Source of the DNA: Bifidobacterium myosotis
GTDB taxonomy: Bacteria; Actinomycetota; Actinomycetes; Actinomycetales; Bifidobacteriaceae
Assembly (NCBI RefSeq): GCF_002259745.1
Contig: NZ_MWWW01000005.1
Location: forward strand, 124,060 to 188,059
Length of the DNA: 64,000 nt
Direction of reading: 5' to 3'
The notes beneath the pieces were generated by a model. It did not search any database. It was given only the letters and a program-made list of their open reading frames with translations, and was not told the DNA's origin. Positions 28,628 through 37,266 of the stretch are shown in pieces (position 1 is the first letter of the stretch; every line of letters starts with the position of its first letter). Both the position numbers and the translations under genes were made by a program.

Positions 28628-29332
28628 ATGGCTATCAGAACGAATCGGACGCTGCTCACACGGCGGGAAGTCGCCCGTAGGCTCGGAGTGAGCGAGCGAC
28701 GGGTCAGCGCGCTTCGCGCTGCTGGCCGGCTTGAATCTCTTTCCGTGGGAGGCGGCTCGCTGATTACGGAGGATTCCGTACGTCGCCAAGCACAGTGGCA
28801 GGGTGCGGATGGGCGTCCTTATTCACCAGACATGGCGTTCGGGGCGCTATACATGCTCAGCGGGCTCGACGCGCCATGGCTGGGCCGGCAGCAGCGATAC
28901 CGGCTCAGGGGATACCTGAGGCAGATGGATGCGGAGAATCTGACCCGTCTCGCGCGCAGGCGTGCGACGACGGTCGAATACTGGTGCAGGGACTCCAACC
29001 TCGACAAGGTCGAAACCCTCATCCGTCCCTCCGCCGCCACCGGAGCATTGGCCGCCTCGTTCCAATTGACCGCCACAGACGTGGTGGAAGGCTACGTCAC
29101 CGCCGATGCTCTGAACGACGCCATTCGGCAATGCCGGTTGAAGCAAGGCGCGACTCCGGTCCGGGTACGGCTCCATGTCACCGACGATCTTCCCGCCGGT
29201 GAGGGCCCTATGCCTCTCGGCGTACGTGCGGCCGACCTGGCCGAATCCAACGACCCGAGAGAACGCCGCGCCGGCATGGAAACCCTTCAACAGCTGATCG
29301 ACGAATATCATCGCAAGGAGCATCAGGCATGA
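28628..29332 (+). CDS. Helix-turn-helix antitoxin-like protein
   Basis: A 234-residue protein with an N-terminal winged or MerR-like HTH (LLTRREVARRLGVSERRVSALRAAGRL, residues 8-34) and a helical C-terminal region of about 150 residues (APWLGRQQRYRLRGYLRQM and on). It overlaps the nucleotidyltransferase gene by four bases (ATGA) and lies behind a perfect palindrome, the arrangement of an AbiEi-like antitoxin. The start at MAIRTNRT follows AGGAATA. The role as antitoxin is inferred from the pair. Confidence 0.7.
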   Translation: MAIRTNRTLLTRREVARRLGVSERRVSALRAAGRLESLSVGGGSLITEDSVRRQAQWQGADGRPYSPDMAFGALYMLSGLDAPWLGRQQRYRLRGYLRQMDAENLTRLARRRATTVEYWCRDSNLDKVETLIRPSAATGALAASFQLTATDVVEGYVTADALNDAIRQCRLKQGATPVRVRLHVTDDLPAGEGPMPLGVRAADLAESNDPRERRAGMETLQQLIDEYHRKEHQA

Positions 29333-30066
29333 TTCCGACAATCCGCATCCCCAACACGGGCCATCCGTGGAATACCGTGTACGCGGTCGCCGCGGCGAAC
29401 ATCCCGGAATCATGGCTGCTTACGGGCGGGCTCATGGTCCAGCTGCACGCCATCATGGGCGGATTGACAGCACGACCCACCACCGACGCCGACCTGCTCG
29501 CCGACCTCATGGCGGATCGACGCGGCATCGCCAGACTGCGCGGCATTCTCACCTCTCGCGGGTTCGAGACGCAGCCGGGCACGCTGACCGGATACACGAC
29601 CCGCATGATCGCGCCGAACGGCGACGTCGTGGACCTGCTGGTCGCCGATCACCTTCCCAAGTTCCTTGGGGCTGACGCGACCATCGCCGGCACACCGGTG
29701 CTATCCATGCCGGGCGGCGCGCAGGCAGTGGAACGCAGCATGCAGGTCCAACTCATCGATGACAAGGACGGCGCCGAAGTCGTGGTTCGCATCCCGGACC
29801 TGCTCGGCGCGCTGATACTCAAGAGCGCGGCCTACAGCGCCGACCACGCCGGCTACGGTGACCGTCACCTCTATGATGCAGCCATGCTCGCATCCCTCAT
29901 CCCGGATCCCGATGCGGAGCTCGCACGCTTGCACAGCGGCACCGACCGCAAACGCATCAGACTCCTGCACGACAAGCTCATCGAGGATTCCCCGTACTGG
30001 GACAACCTCGATGAATCACACCGTCAAGACGGGCTCGACACTATTGAAACGCTCTCCACATGGTAA
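29329..30066 (+). CDS. AbiEii-like nucleotidyltransferase toxin
   Basis: A 245-residue protein with an N-terminal nucleotidyltransferase-like core: ESWLLTGGLMVQLH followed by RPTTDADLLADL, which matches the GG...(T)xDxD pattern. The second half (DLLGALILKSAAYSADHAGYGDRHLYDAAML) resembles the AbiEii/MenA type, with K and DxxD-like residues. Such enzymes add nucleotides to tRNA or other targets and cause growth arrest until held by the partner. The first acidic residue lies in TTDAD rather than a strict DxD, so activity should not be assumed. Confidence 0.65.
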   Translation: MIPTIRIPNTGHPWNTVYAVAAANIPESWLLTGGLMVQLHAIMGGLTARPTTDADLLADLMADRRGIARLRGILTSRGFETQPGTLTGYTTRMIAPNGDVVDLLVADHLPKFLGADATIAGTPVLSMPGGAQAVERSMQVQLIDDKDGAEVVVRIPDLLGALILKSAAYSADHAGYGDRHLYDAAMLASLIPDPDAELARLHSGTDRKRIRLLHDKLIEDSPYWDNLDESHRQDGLDTIETLSTW

Positions 30067-30116
30067 TTGTCGGCAATTCCTTTTCTTGCAGATCCAGTTG
30101 TACCTTGCGAAAACCT

Positions 30117-30809
30117 TCAGATGAATGCGCCGTCTCGCATGGTGAGGGTGGTGTCGCATTGGGCTGCGACGCGTGGGTCGTGGGTGGCGAGGATGAGCGT
30201 GGCGCCTTGCCTGCATTGCGCGAGGAGCATGGTCATGATGGTGTCGGCGGTGTGCGTGTCGAGTGCCGCGGTGGGTTCGTCGGCGATGATGATGGCGGGG
30301 TGCATCACGGTCGCCCTGGCGATGGCGATGCGTTGCCTTTCGCCGCCGGACAGTTGCCCGGGCATGCGTCGCGCCTTGCCGGCGAGCCCGACTTGTTCCA
30401 AAGCGGCTGTGGCGCGTTGCCGGCGTTCGGCGCGCTTGATCTTGGGTTTCGCGTATTCCATGGGGATGGCGACATTGGCCCATGCGGGCTCGTCTTCGAG
30501 GATCGCGTAGTCCTGCGGGATGAAGCCGAACATGCGGTTGCGCCATGCGGACCGGTCCTTGTCGTTTTCCGGCGTCGGGCGTCCTTGCAGGAGCAGGGAG
30601 CCGGAGGTGGGTTGCATGGACAGTCCGATCATGCGCAGCAGGGTGGATTTGCCGCATCCGGACGGTCCCATGATGGCGATCGACTCCCCGGCCGAGGCGT
30701 GCAGGGATACGTCGCGCACGGCGAGGAGCTGCGCCTGCCCGTCCGTGTATCGTTTGGTCAGGTTTCGGGCGTCTATGGTCGTCTGTGGCATGGTCGGTGC
30801 TTCTTTCAT
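30117..30809 (-). CDS. Bacteriocin-operon ABC transporter ATPase (locus 1)
   Basis: A 230-residue ATPase of the LolD/MacB type. It has Walker A GPSGCGKST, Q-loop FGFIPQDYAI, signature LSGGERQR, Walker B IIIADEPTAALD and the switch H in ATHDPR. The ATG overlaps the permease stop as ATGA; an internal ATG (MPQTTID) at 30791 is possible. It is the last gene of the operon that starts with the secreted peptide at 33.3 kb, so it probably powers export of that peptide or immunity to it. Confidence 0.88.
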   Translation of the reverse strand: MKEAPTMPQTTIDARNLTKRYTDGQAQLLAVRDVSLHASAGESIAIMGPSGCGKSTLLRMIGLSMQPTSGSLLLQGRPTPENDKDRSAWRNRMFGFIPQDYAILEDEPAWANVAIPMEYAKPKIKRAERRQRATAALEQVGLAGKARRMPGQLSGGERQRIAIARATVMHPAIIIADEPTAALDTHTADTIMTMLLAQCRQGATLILATHDPRVAAQCDTTLTMRDGAFI

Positions 30810-31876
30810 TGAATGTGTGTGGTTGCGCGTCGTACGGCGATCGTCCAGACCAGGGCCGCCATGGCGAGGATGACGGCGATCATCGTCCGGGATGCGGTGG
30901 CCACCGGTTCCCCTATCAGCTGGAAGCATGCCAGCACCACGGCGGCGGGCAGCAGCATGATGAGGATGAGTCCGGCGACGCGGATCGCCTCGTCCGCGGC
31001 GGTGGCGCCGTAGAGCCGGCGGACGAGCATCGCCGGCCGCTCCCGTGCGAGGGTCACGGACAATGATTGGATGATCACGATGACGGTGAGCGCGAGGAAG
31101 GCGGACAGTCCGAGCAGGTACATCAGCGCGCGCACGATGAGATCCCTGTCGCGTTGGGGCTGCTCCGTGTTCAGCCGGTGCGGCACGAGTATCAGGCCGG
31201 CGTCGCGGCTTCCCGTGATGAAACCGTCGAGCTGGGTTCGGGATGGGTTGAACATGACCGTTTTGGTCACCGCCTCTTCGAGTTCGATGTCGTTGAGCCG
31301 GTTCAGCGAACTCGGGTTGAGTCGGATGACGATGGTCCGGTCCAGGTTGATGCCGGCGGTGTTCGGGTCGAATATGGCCGCCGAGGCCGGCAGCGTGCCG
31401 GTTACCCTGACGTCGGTGCCGGCGATATGCACACTGTCGGGCGCCTGCGCCCGGTCCACCCGGTAGCCGATGGACGCGCAGGGCGCGTGGGAGCACAGGC
31501 CCAGACGGGGGAACACGTCATCGACGTTGCCCATCAGGACGATGGCCGGTATGCCGTTGGCGAAATCGGGATCGTCGATCTCGACGTTGTTGACGATCGC
31601 GGTGTACGCCCTGCCCTGCTCCAGCATGTCCCGCAAACTATCCGTCACCTTGGGGTCCGTCTTGCTCGGGGACTGCAGGAGGTATTGCGGGGAGAACGTG
31701 ACCGCGTCGACGGCCCGCAGACGAGCCTCGCCGCTGATCACGCTGGATTCGGTCAGCACATCGCTGAGCGTCATCGTGAACACGCTTCCCGCGAAGACGA
31801 CGAGCAGCGTGATGCCGAGAATCGATCCCCATCGCCTCAATCCCATGCGGACGCCGGTCATCAGTTCATGGATCAT
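30806..31876 (-). CDS. Bacteriocin-associated membrane protein, C-terminal half (locus 1)
   Basis: A 356-residue membrane protein with one N-terminal helix (ILGITLLVVFAGSVFTMTL), a large outer domain of about 190 residues and three C-terminal helices (LMYLLGLSAFLALTVIVIIQS onwards), including the FtsX-like VRRLYGAT motif. With the next gene upstream it appears to be a split version of the single 703-residue protein of locus 2 (341 + 356 residues). It overlaps both neighbours by four bases. Confidence 0.75.
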   Translation of the reverse strand: MIHELMTGVRMGLRRWGSILGITLLVVFAGSVFTMTLSDVLTESSVISGEARLRAVDAVTFSPQYLLQSPSKTDPKVTDSLRDMLEQGRAYTAIVNNVEIDDPDFANGIPAIVLMGNVDDVFPRLGLCSHAPCASIGYRVDRAQAPDSVHIAGTDVRVTGTLPASAAIFDPNTAGINLDRTIVIRLNPSSLNRLNDIELEEAVTKTVMFNPSRTQLDGFITGSRDAGLILVPHRLNTEQPQRDRDLIVRALMYLLGLSAFLALTVIVIIQSLSVTLARERPAMLVRRLYGATAADEAIRVAGLILIMLLPAAVVLACFQLIGEPVATASRTMIAVILAMAALVWTIAVRRATTHIQ

Positions 31877-32898
31877 CGTTCCACCTCGTCATTCGATCGT
31901 ATGCCGAGCCATTCAGCCAACGCCGTCACAAGCGCCGTCAGGACCGTGCCGCTGATAAAAGCTGCGGCGAACGCGGCCGCCGGGCCGATGCCGGTCCTGC
32001 CCGACACCACGGTGATGAGCACGGCGCTCAACACCGTTCCTGCCAGCACGCCGGCCACGATCGGGACAACGGCCTCACGCACCCGGCCCGCCCACACCTG
32101 CCTGCCAGTGGCGCCGAACAGCCGTCTGACATGCAGGTCGGCCTTCCTCGCCGTCTCCATCGTCATGACGCACACGCAGGCGCAGACCAACGCCAGTACC
32201 AGAAACAGCAAGGTGATACCCACGAAGGAATCACCGGCAAGGGACGACCACAACGACTGCGCCTGCGGTTGGGTCACGTCCATGCCGCAGCGCGCGAACA
32301 GGTCCGAGATCTCCCGGAGCCGCTGCGGGTCGCTCGTGTTCACATACACGCTGCCGGGAAACAAGGGAACCGCCCCCAACGGGAGCACATACTGCAGGTT
32401 GCCGCCGACGTTCGCCCCCGGAACCCTGACGACACCGCCGACGGAAAACCCGGCGGGCAATAGCGGTGCATCCCCATGCTCACGCCATTGCCCGGCCGAG
32501 AACGACGACTCGATCACACAGGCCACGCGACTGTTCATGTTCCGGCATTCTTGCGGAAGCGCATCGGCCCATCCGATGGAGGCCCCCGACGACTGGAACA
32601 CGATCGCCGGCCAACCGTCCCCCACGGAACCCTCCAACAGGGAAATACCGTGACCGGAAAGATACTCGGCCAGATCACGCGTCGCCTCAAGATTCTTTCC
32701 GTCGTCGTGCCCGGCATCCGCCGACGCGGTCAGCACCAGTTGCGTCTTCGCGTCGAACATGCCCCATTGCGATCCACGCCAATCAAGAACGCTCCAGTAC
32801 ACCGCCCAGGCAAGAAACGAAGACAACATCCCCAACAGCAACGATATTGCGCAAATGGATGTAGAAAAAAACTTTAGATGACGGGTAATTTTTAGCAT
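31873..32898 (-). CDS. Bacteriocin-associated membrane protein, N-terminal half (locus 1)
   Basis: A 341-residue protein with an N-terminal helix (FFSTSICAISLLLGMLSSFLAWAV), a long outer domain and three C-terminal helices with the motif ADLHVRRLFGATGRQ. The same (V)RRLxGAT motif occurs in its partner, so the two probably form a pseudo-symmetric permease. I used MLKITRHL as start. It begins 51 bases after the secreted-peptide gene. Confidence 0.75.
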   Translation of the reverse strand: MLKITRHLKFFSTSICAISLLLGMLSSFLAWAVYWSVLDWRGSQWGMFDAKTQLVLTASADAGHDDGKNLEATRDLAEYLSGHGISLLEGSVGDGWPAIVFQSSGASIGWADALPQECRNMNSRVACVIESSFSAGQWREHGDAPLLPAGFSVGGVVRVPGANVGGNLQYVLPLGAVPLFPGSVYVNTSDPQRLREISDLFARCGMDVTQPQAQSLWSSLAGDSFVGITLLFLVLALVCACVCVMTMETARKADLHVRRLFGATGRQVWAGRVREAVVPIVAGVLAGTVLSAVLITVVSGRTGIGPAAAFAAAFISGTVLTALVTALAEWLGIRSNDEVER

Positions 32899-32949
32899 TC
32901 CGTATCTTTCCAATCACGGTATTTCTAGATGGGTGCAATAAGAAATGCG

Positions 32950-33327
32950 TCAGAAGTATTCAACACCCCAGTAATAGTGCGTGACGTACTTATCGCCCCA
33001 CAATACGGAATCCCAGACGGAGTCCGTCCTGCTTCGAACCTGAGTGTCTCCTGAATAGGAAGCGGCTGATGTATACAGTCGTCCGGTATCCAAGCTGGGG
33101 CCGGCCTGTCGGGTGAAACGCTGATATCCGCGACGCGCGTGACGCCCGCCATCATTATAGGAAGCCTGAATCTGTACGTAGCCATTCACCTTGATGCCGC
33201 CAATGCTGCTTTCCCATGTGCGTCCATAATTCGGACCGCCGGCAAAAGCGGTAGAAGGCAATGCGATGCCAGCGATACCCAGAATTGCCGCAAGGACAAT
33301 TGCCGTAAATTTCTTTCGAACAATCAT
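32950..33327 (-). CDS. Secreted lactococcin-972-like peptide, divergent (locus 1)
   Basis: A 125-residue precursor. The signal peptide is clear (KKFTAIVLAAILGIAGIALP, then STAFA), with probable cleavage after AFA, leaving about 96 residues. The mature part has many Tyr, Gly, Ser and Arg, no Cys, and ends THYYWGVEYF. Its place ahead of a membrane protein pair and a LolD-like ATPase is that of lactococcin 972. The sequence itself is only weakly family-like, so the class is inferred mainly from context. An AAGGAG ribosome site precedes ATG. Two TGWCATCT-N2-RGATGACA sites lie upstream. Confidence 0.65.
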   Translation of the reverse strand: MIVRKKFTAIVLAAILGIAGIALPSTAFAGGPNYGRTWESSIGGIKVNGYVQIQASYNDGGRHARRGYQRFTRQAGPSLDTGRLYTSAASYSGDTQVRSRTDSVWDSVLWGDKYVTHYYWGVEYF

Positions 33328-33488
33328 GATTACTCCTTTGTTGGAAATTTGGAATGTGTAAAGACATGCGTAAAAAAACTAGATGATAATTACTTTCCTT
33401 TCTGCTAGATGCCGAAGTCTTATGGCTTCGTCTTGCAAGATCCAGTCTTCTACCCCAGCGAGATAGAAACAATCAGAGAAGGAGTTAT

Positions 33489-33506
33489 TGACATCTAGAG
33501 ATGACT
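33489..33506. promoter_or_regulatory. Regulon palindrome site 1 (TGACATCT-AG-AGATGACT)
   Basis: One of six 18-bp dyads matching TGWCATCT-N2-RGATGACA, with one mismatch at the last base. It lies about 160 bases upstream of the locus-1 peptide start. Confidence 0.7.
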
Positions 33507-33576
33507 CGCAATACGTCAATCGGAGAAGGGGAAAGCTACAACTAGCTGCTTCTATAGCCAACCTAATACTGATTAT

Positions 33577-33612
33577 GTTTGTTTTTGTCATCTCAAGATG
33601 ACAAAAACAAAC
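33577..33612. promoter_or_regulatory. Regulon palindrome site 2 with extended arms
   Basis: The core TGTCATCT-CA-AGATGACA (33586-33603) sits inside a longer perfect palindrome with GTTTGTTTT/AAAACAAAC ends. It lies about 250 bases upstream of the locus-1 peptide and 100 upstream of integrase 2. Confidence 0.75.
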
Positions 33613-33666
33613 AACGGCTCTTTCAGCATATTCACTTACACTGTTCCTTGGTTTCAATCTCCCCAC

Positions 33667-33692
33667 AAGGCGCACGCAGGGTGCGCCTTTTC
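33667..33692 (+). terminator. Terminator just upstream of integrase 2
   Basis: AAGGCGCAC pairs with GTGCGCCTT around GCAGG and runs into TTTC. It would stop read-through into integrase 2 from upstream or act as an attenuator in its leader. Confidence 0.6.
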
Positions 33693-33711
33693 GCGATCGA
33701 GGGAGATCAAT

Positions 33712-34989
33712 ATGCCGAAAATCAGGCATTCCCATGGAAACCATCCGCAGAAGCCGCCGCGAAGCAAGTGGGGAACCGTGCTGGCCCGTTATGACAGAAC
33801 CGGCATGCTAATCGCATGGCAGGTTCGATATCCGAATCCATTAGAACCCGGCAAACGCGTCCAACGCCAGTTCAAGCCGGATCAGGAGCTCGAAGCCCGT
33901 AGATGGCTGGAAGCCGAAAAGTACCTTGTCAGCCTCCATCGTAACGGCATCGCCGAATGGGTTCATCCAACAGAACGAAGCCGACGAAAAGCCGTCGTGG
34001 AAAAGAGCCAGACACAACGCAATATGTTGTTCCGCGACTATGTGATGCGATGGGCCGAGGAATACCGGCTGCCCGACGGCAATGGCATCGCCGGTGGCAC
34101 GCGTCGCAATCTTTATCTGGACATTGGCCATTTTCTGCCAAGTCTTGGAGACCTGCCGCTTAACGAGATCACTCCGTCCATCATCAAGGCTTGGTATGAT
34201 GCGCCTCACCCGGAAGGCCGGTGGGCATTCCGACGCTCATGCATGCGGCTGAAGGCGGTACTTGAGTCAGCCACCCGTGGCGGATTGGATGGTTCGGAGC
34301 CATTGCTGTCCTTCAATCCCTTCATATTCCATATTCCGCCAGCGCCACAGCCCGCCCGCATCAACGTGCCGCCGGTGACTCCTTCCGAATTGATCCTGCT
34401 GGCGAATGCCATGCCCGATTACACCAGACTGTCCGTATTCCTCTCGACTTTAGTGGGTGGTCTGCGATGTGGCGAACTATGTGGGCTGCAGGTGCAAGAC
34501 ATCGATCTGAACAGGCAGATACTTCACGTCCGGCATTCCGTGAATCGCGGTGACGCTGACAGAGGGGATCTCCAATTCGGTAAGACGAAAACGGAATCCA
34601 GCATCAGGAACGTACACATCCCGGATACGCTGATTTCTCTTATTCGACAGCACCTTTCTGATTACTGCGATCTGACCCGACCGGATTCGCCGGTGTTCGT
34701 GCCCAAACGTGCAAGAATCATGTCCCAGACAACGCTGGACGGCCAGTTCGCCAAAGCCCGGTTGAAAGCAGGACGCCCTGATCTGACATTCCAAGCATTA
34801 CGAGCCAGCCATGCAACATTACTCATGATTCAGGGTGGAACGTTGCGGGAAGTCATGAATCAATTGGGACACGTCAGTGAGAAGGTTGCCATCCGGTACT
34901 ACCAGCTCACCGTCGCCTCACATCAGAGTCAAGTGGTTGACGAGCTTGCCGAATCATTTATGAGCGGTATCCAGCGGCGTGAATTCTAG
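33712..34989 (+). CDS. Tyrosine integrase 2
   Basis: A 425-residue recombinase with the same layout as integrase 1 and long shared stretches (GGTRRNLYLDIGHF, DAPHPEG-WAFRRSCMRLKA, GGLRCGELCGLQ, VSEKVAI-YYQ). The catalytic R, K (KTKTESS), R, H (LGHVS) and Y (RYYQLT) are present. The HxxR position is again Q-A-L-R. The start at MPKIRHSH follows GAGGGAGA. The DNA is lower in GC than that of integrase 1, so the two are old paralogues or separate arrivals. Confidence 0.92.
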   Translation: MPKIRHSHGNHPQKPPRSKWGTVLARYDRTGMLIAWQVRYPNPLEPGKRVQRQFKPDQELEARRWLEAEKYLVSLHRNGIAEWVHPTERSRRKAVVEKSQTQRNMLFRDYVMRWAEEYRLPDGNGIAGGTRRNLYLDIGHFLPSLGDLPLNEITPSIIKAWYDAPHPEGRWAFRRSCMRLKAVLESATRGGLDGSEPLLSFNPFIFHIPPAPQPARINVPPVTPSELILLANAMPDYTRLSVFLSTLVGGLRCGELCGLQVQDIDLNRQILHVRHSVNRGDADRGDLQFGKTKTESSIRNVHIPDTLISLIRQHLSDYCDLTRPDSPVFVPKRARIMSQTTLDGQFAKARLKAGRPDLTFQALRASHATLLMIQGGTLREVMNQLGHVSEKVAIRYYQLTVASHQSQVVDELAESFMSGIQRREF

Positions 34990-35035
34990 ACCAAAGTGAT
35001 GCACCATCGCGATACGTGACTCACCTTCGTATAGG

Positions 35036-35076
35036 AAATGCCGTGAGGGATCTGAATCTGGTCCCTCACGGCATTT
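35036..35076. terminator. Bidirectional terminator between integrase 2 and GH20
   Basis: AAATGCCGTGAGGGA and TCCCTCACGGCATTT (15-base perfect arms, 11-base loop) lie between two convergent genes. The A- and T-rich ends serve both directions. Confidence 0.8.
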
Positions 35077-35112
35077 CGGTATCTGACTGGTCGAAGTCTC
35101 ACAATCGCAGCA

Positions 35113-37134
35113 TCAGACGGATTGGAAGCGCAGATAGTCCGTTAACTCCCACACCGTATCTTGCAGCCGACGGAGTTCGGAGTCTCGGCTGAGAGTACGC
35201 CATTGCGCCGCATACGCCTCCATCCAGATCTCCAATGCTTCGGCAAGGTTCACCGCGTCGTCATGCTGAATCGCCTCACCCGATTGCACAGTGCCAATGA
35301 CCCCGGTCTCGGACGCGAGTCGGAGGCCAACTCGGTTCAGAAGTCGCTGCCCCTCGATGGCTACGCGAAATGCAGCGGCATCCCCGTTGGTCCAAGGTCC
35401 TGAGGTCGCGGCGATTGCGGAGATTCGACGGGCACTGGTCTGTAGAAGGTGATCTGCGGTTTCGCCGAGCGTGACGTGATGTTTCAGATAGCGGAACAGC
35501 ATCCGTCGGGATTCCGCAAGTGACGGTGCCCGGCTTCCGTCCTGAAGGGCGCGGACCACGTCGTCCGGTCGTTCGTCTTCCGGCAGCAGTCCTGGGATGG
35601 TTTGCAGGACCCCGGTGTTGACGCCGCCCCGTCCGTCATCAAGTTCCAGCCATGTGATCAGATGGTTCCATTCGAAGCTGGCCGCATGACTGGCATGGGT
35701 GAGGATATCAAGCAGTTCGCCGCTGGCGTCGCGGTATTCGAGTCGGGAGATGCGGCGGAGCATGTCGGCCTCGTCGGGGATGCGTCCGGGGTTCCATGCC
35801 TCCTGCGCGCCGATGATCATTCCGGGGATGGCCATGCGCGGGTCGTTGACGTGGCCGAGGTCGCCCCAGTCGGTGACGAGCATGCCCTGCGCGCCGTATT
35901 GCGTGCCGTAGCGGGCCATGCGGGTGATGTTGTTCCAGGCGTCGTCGATGCGCGGCAGGAGCGCGTTCCAGCACCATACGGCGGGGCATACGATCTGCGT
36001 GGCGCCGGATCGGGCGACGGTGCGGATCTTCTCGTCGGTGACTTGCGGGTCGTACTGCCAGTTGAGCAGGGTGACGGTTTCGGGGAGTCTTTTCAGGATT
36101 TCGGGGTGTTCGAGGGTGATGTCGCCCCACATCATCGGCTTTTTGCCCTGGGTTTCGAGGTGGCGGCACAGGCGGGTGACGTAGTCGGCGTACATGGCGG
36201 CGACGCCGACCTTCTCGGCGAGGGGTTTGGAGCGGCCTTTGCCGAGGTCGAAGGTCTCGTCGGCGCAGATGTTGAATTTGTCGGAGCGGAACAATTGCAG
36301 GTAGTCGTCGATGAGCTTCGTGGACAGGGTGAAGGCGCGGTCGTCGCTGATGTTCAACGTGTGGTGGCGCATGCGGTCGATGAACCCGAACGGCTCGTCG
36401 GCGCTCTCGGGGAATTCGCCGAGGTCGCGCAGGCTTTGCGTGCGCAGGGCCATGTAGAGGTGGCCGAACGTGGAGACGGACGGCACGAGCTCGATGCCTC
36501 GCTCGGTGCAGTAGTCGTCGAATTCGAGGATGTCGCGCGGGGTGAGCGGGCTGGAGCCGCGCCAGGTCTCGCTCATCCCGTCGAAGGCGAAGGTGTGTTC
36601 GACGTAGAGCTGGAGCTGGTTGTACTTGTAGAGGCAGAGTTTGTCGGCCCAGGTCTTGAGCCAGTCGAGGGTGGGGACGCGCCCGCGGGTGACGTCGAGG
36701 TAGTAGCCGCGCGTTTCGAAGGCGGGCTGGTCCTCGATGTGCAGGCAGGGCAGGGCGGCGCCGCATTGGCGGATGAGCTGGCGCAGGGTCTGCACGCCGT
36801 TGCGCACGCCCTCGAAGTCCGCACCCCTGACGGCCACGCCGTCCTTGGTGATGTCGAGCGTGTACGCGCCGGACGGACGCGCATGGAGATCGTCCAGTGT
36901 CGTCAATGTGATGAATCCAGGCCAACGGTCACCCGTGGCGATGTCCCATTCCAATCCCGTAACCGCACGGATGTCGTCGGCAAGTTGTGTTGCGAGTACC
37001 TGCCGTTCGTCTCCGAACGCACGTGGCTCGTTGACTCGGCCGCACATCGGCAGCAGTGAGACGCCCGCCTTGTGTTGTACGGTCTGCGGCGTGGGAATGA
37101 TGGTCCATCCCTTCAGGGTTGCTTGATCGCTCAT
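35113..37134 (-). CDS. Intracellular GH20 beta-N-acetylhexosaminidase
   Basis: A 673-residue glycosidase. An N-terminal GH20b-like domain (1-140) is followed by a TIM barrel with YYLDVTRGRVPTLDWLK, LYKYNQLQLYVEHTFAF and the catalytic pair D292-E293 in FNICADETFDLG, which uses substrate-assisted hydrolysis of terminal GlcNAc/GalNAc. There is no signal peptide, so it acts on imported oligosaccharides. The upstream binding protein and two permeases point the same way, and the ROK kinase nearby could phosphorylate the freed amino sugar. AAGGACTT precedes the ATG. Confidence 0.88.
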   Translation of the reverse strand: MSDQATLKGWTIIPTPQTVQHKAGVSLLPMCGRVNEPRAFGDERQVLATQLADDIRAVTGLEWDIATGDRWPGFITLTTLDDLHARPSGAYTLDITKDGVAVRGADFEGVRNGVQTLRQLIRQCGAALPCLHIEDQPAFETRGYYLDVTRGRVPTLDWLKTWADKLCLYKYNQLQLYVEHTFAFDGMSETWRGSSPLTPRDILEFDDYCTERGIELVPSVSTFGHLYMALRTQSLRDLGEFPESADEPFGFIDRMRHHTLNISDDRAFTLSTKLIDDYLQLFRSDKFNICADETFDLGKGRSKPLAEKVGVAAMYADYVTRLCRHLETQGKKPMMWGDITLEHPEILKRLPETVTLLNWQYDPQVTDEKIRTVARSGATQIVCPAVWCWNALLPRIDDAWNNITRMARYGTQYGAQGMLVTDWGDLGHVNDPRMAIPGMIIGAQEAWNPGRIPDEADMLRRISRLEYRDASGELLDILTHASHAASFEWNHLITWLELDDGRGGVNTGVLQTIPGLLPEDERPDDVVRALQDGSRAPSLAESRRMLFRYLKHHVTLGETADHLLQTSARRISAIAATSGPWTNGDAAAFRVAIEGQRLLNRVGLRLASETGVIGTVQSGEAIQHDDAVNLAEALEIWMEAYAAQWRTLSRDSELRRLQDTVWELTDYLRFQSV

Positions 37135-37266
37135 GGAAGTCCTTTCTCAGTGGTTCACCTTTGATTGCGGTATATTGCGTTTTGGGTTCCGAGATGACGC
37201 GCGGCGCCGGAACCACTCGCGGAAATGGTCCCGGCGCCGCACGCATTGTTCATCGCTCCGTTTGTG

